DNA from: Mytilus californianus
Lineage: Eukaryota; Mollusca; Bivalvia; Mytilida; Mytilidae
Assembly: GCF_021869535.1 (NCBI RefSeq)
Contig: NW_026262679.1
Location: 81,589,143 to 81,653,142 of the forward strand
Direction of reading: 5' to 3'
DNA length: 64,000 bases
Below the pieces are notes generated by a model, which saw nothing but the letters and a program-made list of their open reading frames with translations, ran no database searches and had not been told where the DNA came from. The position numbers and the translations under genes are program-made. Of the stretch, positions 38,901 through 47,900 are shown one piece after another; position 1 is the first letter of the stretch; each line of letters opens with the position of its first letter.

Positions 38901-41900
38901 TATTTATTCACGTGATCTGCACAAGTTCCGCTGTTCTGACAAGGATTAGATGCGCATTCGTTTATATCTGAAAAAAGTACACACGTTATATTCGATTCCA
39001 GCATTGATGAATGCTGTTTTTTTTCTACTTGGTAAATGAGCAGGAATTCAAAAGTGTTAAAAAACGATTTTTTTTTGGCAGATAAATTACTCGCCCAAAT
39101 TCAAACATATCGATTTTTTACCGACCAACAAAGTAATGCAACAGACATCTTCTGTAAATGTGAGGATGGTGTATATTTTAATATGATATATCTTTCAAAT
39201 TCATGAACCCATATGCAAATAATAAACAGGAATCATGCACTGTAAGTAATAAAGTACAGTTATGCATAGCACAATTTCCAGTTTCGTTAACAAAATTTTA
39301 AAATGAATAAGACTGTATTGAAATCTAATGGGTGCAACAAATCGACAAGGAAGCTGTCATAAATAAACTTATCATTAATTCCAGGATTAAACTTTTATAT
39401 GCCAAACGCGCGTTTCATCTACAAAAGACTCATCAGTGACGCTCGAATAAAAAGGGTTAAAAAGGCCAACTAAAGTACGATGTTGAAGAGCAATGAGAAC
39501 CCAAAAATCCGAAAGATAAAATCATATCTTAGACAATGCATTTGCGTCTCAATGAAAGTCTTTCAAAAACAAACTACTAGAATAGATATTTTTTTAGTCA
39601 TTTCAGTTTTGTGTATTTGGCTTCTGTAATTGGATCATGGTATGGATTTTGATATGGAATTAAACCATAAATACTATTTCCTAATAATTGACTGTATTAA
39701 ACCTTGTTTTAGTTGTTTAAATGATAAGACAATAATACCTGATTGACAATTCAGTCCATCATATCCAGAATCACAAGAACAACTGTATCCATCCACCTGG
39801 TCTCTACACGTTCCATTATGTTGACAAGGGTTGGAAGCACATTCGTTAATATCTGAAATGATATTAAAACCAAAATTTTGATAATATTCAAAATAAACCT
39901 GAGCAAAATGTTTCTTTGAACATAATATAAATAAGAATCAACAAGATTGGAATGCAAATGAAAAAAAATATCATATTTAAGAGGCAGTTTGAATGCGAAC
40001 ACACAAAACATTTAGAGCGAAATATTCCTGCCCAGAACAGCAATACTGGAAATACCTTAAGGCATATGATTTTGATATTTAATAATTGAGCTATAATCAT
40101 TTTTTGGTTTGAACTTCAGTTTTTATGAGACACGTATCTTTGAAATAGCGAAGGATACGAAAAGCTGACCTGTTTGACAGTCATCTCCATTATAGCCTTG
40201 GACACACGAACAACTGTATCCGTTCAAGTGGTCAGTACATGTTCCGCCATTTTGACAAGGATTTGAGCCACATTCGTTATAATCTGAAAAAACATACATT
40301 ATAATTGAATTACATATCAAAAGTTAAAACATTAATCCCAAAAAATAATGAAATATATAACCAATTCATAGTACCTGCGAAAAATTAACAACAGACAAAC
40401 AATAGGATAAGAAACAATGAACAACGCTTGGTCTAGATATCCAGACTTGGTACAGACTGACGAAAAGATTTAAAGATCGAAAATCAAAGTTGAAAGTATA
40501 TGAAATTAAGATATATCTATGTGCATGCGTCAGTGAAAATGACAGGAAAAAATCGAATCCAGATATTTTGTTTATTTGTGGGATTTATTGCAAACTTAAG
40601 ACTGAAAAACCTGCAAAAATGAATTTGATAGTGATAAAACCTTTCTGGAATTTAAATATCAAATCTCTGCCCATGGTCACAATTTAGAGAAAGGCAGATA
40701 TTACAATGCAGATGAACATATAGGTTATGTACTATGTACAATATCGATATTGTTGAAGATGAATACCAATATATTTTAGAATGTGGCAGGTACAGCGATG
40801 TAAGAAAATAATATATAAAATTGTAAATATACTTTTATTGGCAAAAACCATCAACTTTTAACCTTATACAGTTATCAGTTTACAATTTGAAAGAACTTAA
40901 TAATTTAGGTAAATTTTTGTTCAATATCGAACAAATCCGTAATATGTAGTTGTATTCCTTATTTATCATATGATTATTGTCATTCTCCGCCATACGTATA
41001 TTTCGTATAATGATTGTTACTGATAATTAACTGATTCATTGAAAATTTAATGTAAAATGTATATTCTATAAGCTGTGTTGCTTTCGAATAAAGTTTCATT
41101 ATAACATATTTCCGTTAACTGCATTTGGAAAAGTGGTAAAATTTTGGTACGATGACTGATAAATGAAAGATTAATTAAAATCACGAGGAGTGTGTACATA
41201 CAGAACATAAACGTCGGCATACGAGTAGTCTAGCTGAAGCATGGTCGCATTTGGGGTCTTGTATTGGATCTACAACTGGGCATAAACAATGACATTTCAA
41301 ATTAATCCTTGCTGTTTCTCCCTCAGTAAGCAAGCCTTCAGGAGTTACAGCATTTTGTTTAGCTTTGTGTCACGCATGGGTTTTGTTTGGCTTTTTTTTT
41401 TTGCAGCCGACTATTTCTTTCTGGGCTAGCATGATAAATACAATAAGCCTGTTTCCTGAGTATGGTAATAAAATGCGTTTTTTTTCAATTCCAGAAACTA
41501 ACGTCTTGTTTATGAACTAAATGCCCTGGTATCTTGATGAGCTGTTGCAACCACTTGAACGATGCCACTGCTTTTTTTGGCATTTCTTTCTGGGGGGTAT
41601 CGTCGGCCCAGAAGTCAGTTATATGCATTTTTTGAAACAGTGGATAAGAAAAAATCAGAAGTCGAAGAAAAATCGACAATACAATTACAAAAAACCGAAA
41701 ACGACGAAAAGACAAATGCAGTATAAAAAAACTCTGTAAAACTACAGACAAAGCAACACGAACCCCACCAAAAAATGAGAGTGTTTTCTGGTACTCTTGA
41801 AAGATGACCAGACTAGGAAAAAAGAGTCAAACATTATTTGATACATAAATTATTGGTGTTAACTGAATTGTCACCTTGTTTTTATCGTTTACTATACAGA

Positions 41901-44900
41901 TGAAATTAAGTAAAATGTTGGGTTTTTTTCTGTATGTTTTATCGTATACCTTTTTTATCCGGCAGGTTTGAATTCTGAACAAGACTTGTTTAAACTTGCC
42001 CTATGTTAATGTGGCTTAACACTTAAAGTGTCAGTGTTTTTTGTTTATAACACAGTTTGTTCTTTGAGTAATTTTGTATGGATGAGAAATCTTTGAAAGT
42101 CTTAGTTACATTCATCCACAAGAATAAAAAAATAAGGAGGTGTGATATGATGTGTGTAACAAGCTAATCATCGGGTAAATTAAAGTGTTTGACAACTCCC
42201 TGTAAGTGATGACGATAAGTTGCCCCATGGTTTTTCATTTTTTAGGTTTAACGTTTGATCATCATTCACATGTAGCCGACATTTATTTATATTTACCTGT
42301 CTGACAATTTATGCCAGTATACCCAGGAACACAGGAACAGCTATATTCGTTCACGTGATCAGTACAAGTTCCGCTGTTTTGGCAAGGATAAGATGCGCAC
42401 TCATCTATATCTGAAAATACCGATTTTAACGTGTTAAATTCGAATTCAGGATGGAAATTCTTTGGGAGACTTGTGAATAATGTGACCTTCATACTTGGTA
42501 AAAACTTATCAAAGATACGATGTTTATAATTTGGTACGTTCTCCGCGCGTTTCCTCTACATAAAACTTGGTGTAAATTAGCAGGACTTTATTAAAATAAC
42601 TTGTTCAAAAACTAACAAATGAAATATTTATCGATCAACAAATTGATGCAACATACATATTGTGTAAATGTGCAGAATGAGTTGATATTTCAAGATAGTA
42701 ACTCTTTTGAATTCATTAAGTCATATGCAAATTAAAAACAGGAAAATTACACTGTAAATAATAAAATTATTTTGGACAGCAACATATATGGTTTTCACAA
42801 TATTCAAGATAAACAAATGCCTTATGATTTTTTTTCTCAAAATACCTGTTTGACAATTCTTTTCTGTATACCCAGGAGTACAGGAACAGACGTATTCATT
42901 GAGCATGTCCGTACAGGTACCGCCATTTTGACATGGACTAGATGAACATTCATCTATTTCTGTGATTAATATACAATAAAAAAAGTTACGTTAAGGAATA
43001 TAAAGACGAATAATGAGAACTCTGGTTTATCTTTTAGTTAAAGGAAACCCTGAATCATTCATTATTACAGATTTGGGGAAAATGAAATGAATAAAACCAA
43101 ACTGAAAATTGGTTTAACGTGCACTAAATGTTATTACAAACATTTTATATATTTGCCTTAAGCATTAAGAAGGAATAGTGTGTGCCATGAATTATGACAA
43201 CTAATATACAAGAAGATATTGAAAATGTGGTATGATTGCCAATCAGCCAACTCTCCACAAGAGACCAAGTGACACAGAAATTAACAACTATAGGTCACCG
43301 TACGGCCTTCAACAATGATCAAAGCCCATACCGCATAGTCAGCTATAAAAGGCCCCGAAATGACAAATGTAAAACAATGCAAACGAGAAAACTAACGGCC
43401 TAATCTATGTACAAAATAATGAACGAAAATACAAATATGTTACATAGCAACAAAAGACAACCACTGAATTACAGGCTCCTGACTTGGGACAGGCACAATA
43501 TTTTTACATCAAAAAAGCATAAAACAATATTCTTTACATTTTCCATTAAGTTTTTTCTGTTTATGAAGAAATGAATGCGATTAATAAGATAAGATATTAG
43601 TCATTAAATTTGAGAATGGAAATGGGGAATGTGTCAATGAGACAACAACCCGACCAAAGAGCAGAAAAAAGCCGAAGGCCACCAATGGGTCTTCAACACA
43701 GCGAGAAAATCCCGCACCCGGAGGCGGGCTTCAGCTGGCCCCTAAACAAAAAAGTGTACTAGTTCAATGAAAATGGACGTCACTCTAAACTCCAAAACAT
43801 ATAAATGAACTAAAATTAAAAAACATACAAGACTAACAAAGTCCAGAGGCTCCTGACTTGGGATAGGCGCGAAAATGCGGCGGGGTTAAACATTGTCTAC
43901 TGGCCATTGATTGTTTATTTGACGGTGTCGTACATTGCCAAACAGTAGGTAGACCGAAGATCCTAAAGACTGCACAAATTTTATCTTAATGAACAAGGAA
44001 GATTCTGGAAAGAATATTATTTTGTATTCACCATAAATGTGGACTGTTTGACATTTATATTTATTATTGTGTCATAGATTGTGATAAAGGGTTTCGTGAT
44101 GACTGAGACGGTTATTTTATTTTGTAAAAAAAAAACGGTTGGCAAAGCCCAGATTCAAAACATTTAAACCACTCAATACAAAATACAAATAAAGTTACTG
44201 ATTTCCGGAATAAAACCTACCATCAGCACAGTTAGTGGCTGGATCCCAGCCTGGATCACATTGACATTCGTAAGTGGTAGAACTTGTTTCTTGACATGTT
44301 CCTCCATTTTCGCATGGGAAGGAAAGACACTGATTGTCTAATGGTTTAAAATGAAAATGTATCAATTTATACGGTCAAAACAGAAAAAGAAAGACAAAAT
44401 ATTTCTATCAACGTACAAATATCAAATCATGATGTTGAATATTAAATTAATGAATCGAGAAAGTATTAAAAGAAACTAAAGTTGATCTCAGATAAATTTA
44501 GTTATACTACAACAAGTTGTGTTTATTTCCTAAATATAATAACACAGCTATATTTTGTGCAATGTCAATTTCATCATGGATCACCTTTTCCACAATCAGG
44601 GGTTCATTAAGGGATGAAAATAAGTTTGAAATTTGCGTTACAATGTAAATAGCTATAAATGTATCAAATTAAGTTGCAGTATAAACACAATATTAGGTCA
44701 ATGTCAGAAAAATTAATTGTTTTTGTATTCGGCACAAAACTAGGGAAGGGTTCGGTTCAACCTCGCCCTTCACCAGTTTCTCAGCCTCATACAAAAAACA
44801 TTTATATATTTCTGACATTGACCTAATATTGTATATCTATATTTGTATGTCCCTTGTGGTCATATAGCTCCTCACATTTTATGTATTTAGACATCTATGG

Positions 44901-47900
44901 CTTTCAATTTTTTTGGTGTGAGCGTTCCTGATGAATGTTTTTTTTAGAAACTCTTCAGACGCACAAAATTAATAGTATTATAGTCGTTTGAATTGCGGAT
45001 TTCATTCAACACAATGTTTAGTCGTTTGGTTTGAATATGGTCCCTTTTGGTCAATTATCTCCTACCGAAATATTTAAAAACAAGGCTTGATTTTTTTGTT
45101 GTTACTCTTACTTGACTGAGTATCAGAATGTCTTACCACATAGTAGGTATCCTGTCGGAAAAAATATATACTACAAAGACAAAAGTCGGTAATATGAAAA
45201 TAGTCTATTCCATACAGTAATACTAATTACCTGTACAGCCTAATACATAATGTGCTGGACAGGGTGTAGATAGGTAACAAGCTTGTGTTGCAGTACAAGA
45301 ATGACCCAGGCCACAATAATGCTCCCGAGATTGTTCGTTGTGCATCTGAAATTTAGTGTTATATGTGCATTTTTGTTTACATCATTCAAGATACAATTAC
45401 CATAATAAGGTAAGTTTTGGCAATATACATAATTTCATGAAAGAAATATTGTACCATGATCCTTTCACTAGGATTATGTTGACACTAGTTACATGACACT
45501 TTTATTGTCTAAATGTTCATCTGGTGCAATAAAATAAATACCGTTAATTCGTTATGTAGTTTGCCTCCTTTTTTCTGGAACTGTATCATCAAAAGGGTTA
45601 ATAATTCATAACCTTTGGTATCTTTCGCCTCTTTAACAGACATTCAAAAGCATTTATTATTCAGAATTGCAATATTTCAACTGTAGACAATGATAATTAG
45701 AAAAAAAAACAGCATATTTTAGGATTTTCTAGTTTGCTAACTTACGAAATATAATAAAAACTGAATCGAATCGCTTACCTTTGTATCAAAATGCATCATT
45801 TCGAAATTGATTCTTATAGTCGTTTATATCATTTATTTGTTTCTGATTTGTAGATTTTATATAGTCATTTTATTGATCTAGTACTAATGATCTTTTTTAT
45901 TGTTTGCAGTTTATAACTGCTAGAATCTATTCAAATTTATTCGCGAATTATAAAAAAAATGTTAGAGATCGTCATTTAATAGTCAAATATTCGGCTTTGA
46001 GCGTTCCTAATGAAGGTAAATCCAGAAAAGCGCTTTGGACGCATTGAATTTATAACGTCTTGTTTTCACTTTTAAATGACAAATGTTTTTTTTGTAGATC
46101 TTGTTATGATAATCATCTTGGAATTCCTAGCAGATTTTTTATCGGGCCAGGTGAGATAAAAATTGATAGAAGATAACAAAAAATAAACAGACATGATTGC
46201 TAACTACTATTCAAGAGAAACCAAATAACGTTCATGGAAGCAAGTATGTGTCACCTTTCAGCATTCAACAATGAACATAACCCATTCCGAATAGTCAGCT
46301 ATAGCAGGCCCTGATATGACAAAATGTGAAACAATTCAAACGAGAAAACTAGCAGCCTGATATATGCTAAATCAATAAACAAAAAACAAATATGACAGAC
46401 GTCAGCTATATTTTTTATTTGTCAATCAATCTTTCTTTCTGTAGTAGGAATGCAATAAAAATATTTTGACTATGACAGAAAGCATCTCCGATTGATATAA
46501 TGAAAATTGCAAAAAGAGAACTTTTTGTTAAAATATTTAATTTTGATAATTTCACTATATGTCAAAGCAATTGTATTTTATTTTGGTTGACCGACCATTT
46601 TCTGTTATCGATTTTTGGTTTTTTTTCCTGTTTTTTTATCTTTTTTGCCATGGCGATGTCAGTCTTTTTATCGACTTATGAGTTTAAATATCCGTCTATA
46701 AATGCCCTTATAAATGCCTCCTTACCCCACCCCAACAAAAAGCGAACTAATCATCATTAAATAACAAGGGAAATGTTTTATGCATTATCTATTTTTTCAA
46801 ATCATTATGGTGTCATTTGAACAAAATATCATATTGATTTTCAGTACGCTGAAATTTATTTAATTTTTCGAGATCCACAGACAAAGTATTGAACTTTTTG
46901 AACGGATTTTTTGGATATATAAATGCTAATTACACGATCACTCATTATCTTATTTTCTTAAAAGCCTGAACATCCATCAGCTTGTTAAGTGAAGGTGATA
47001 CCATATCTATATTCGATATTTCTTTCTTATATTTAATTAATTCTTTACCATACAGCTATGTTTGTTTGCTTCACAATAACCCTCATGTGTATTGCAAGCA
47101 GGATCACTTCTTTTGTTTCTAGTTGGAGCTGTGAGGAACGAGTGTGCTTCACGACTTTGTATTTTCCAAGGAGCATGTACTTCTGCATAGTGTGCGATGG
47201 ATAATTCTAGAAGCCCTACAAGGTTAACATTCATATGGATAAAAGGAGACGTTGGTATACGTCAATGACAGAGAGATCTCTGAACAGGTATGACACCACT
47301 AATTCATAGCCCCATTGCTTTCTATGTTGAATTCTGCAACTTGAAGCATTCATAGGTATTTTGTCTTACAGCACATAGAGTGTTTATGTAAAGGTAGTAT
47401 CTTTGATTTGCTTGCTTGCTAGCTGACCATGAAATCATTATTAGCTAAGTTACTACCTTCTTTTGGGCGGAGTCAATAGCAGAGAACCAATCAAAAGTAG
47501 TATCGTAAATTGGGTTGTTTTGGTTGCAGTTTTAATTTGGTTTTATTGGCGCCTCCAATGAAAGTGCCAAAATTAACCTAAACACACGAAAATAACGCAA
47601 ACACTATAAATGTAAACGCCAAAATCGCGTACCGGTATGACATTATCGTAATGTTAATTGTTGGGAAATTACAGGTAAATATTTTTATGCTATATTATCT
47701 TCCGTATATTTCCTACGATTCTTTACATAGCAAAATCTGCAAATAAATACCTGGTATAATTTGAAAACAACACTTTATAATTTTAACTTAAATGTCAATT
47801 TTCTAAAATTGTTAAGAAAACACAACTTGAATTGCTATTCACAACAGAACTCAGATATTTTGTTAATAAACGGGTAAATAAGGGCAAATAAGAATAGTTT

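Noticed and set aside
46500..46760. 86-aa plus-strand ORF rich in Phe/Leu
   Set aside because: Overlaps an inverted F3-related repeat; no domain, and T-rich composition explains the hydrophobicity.
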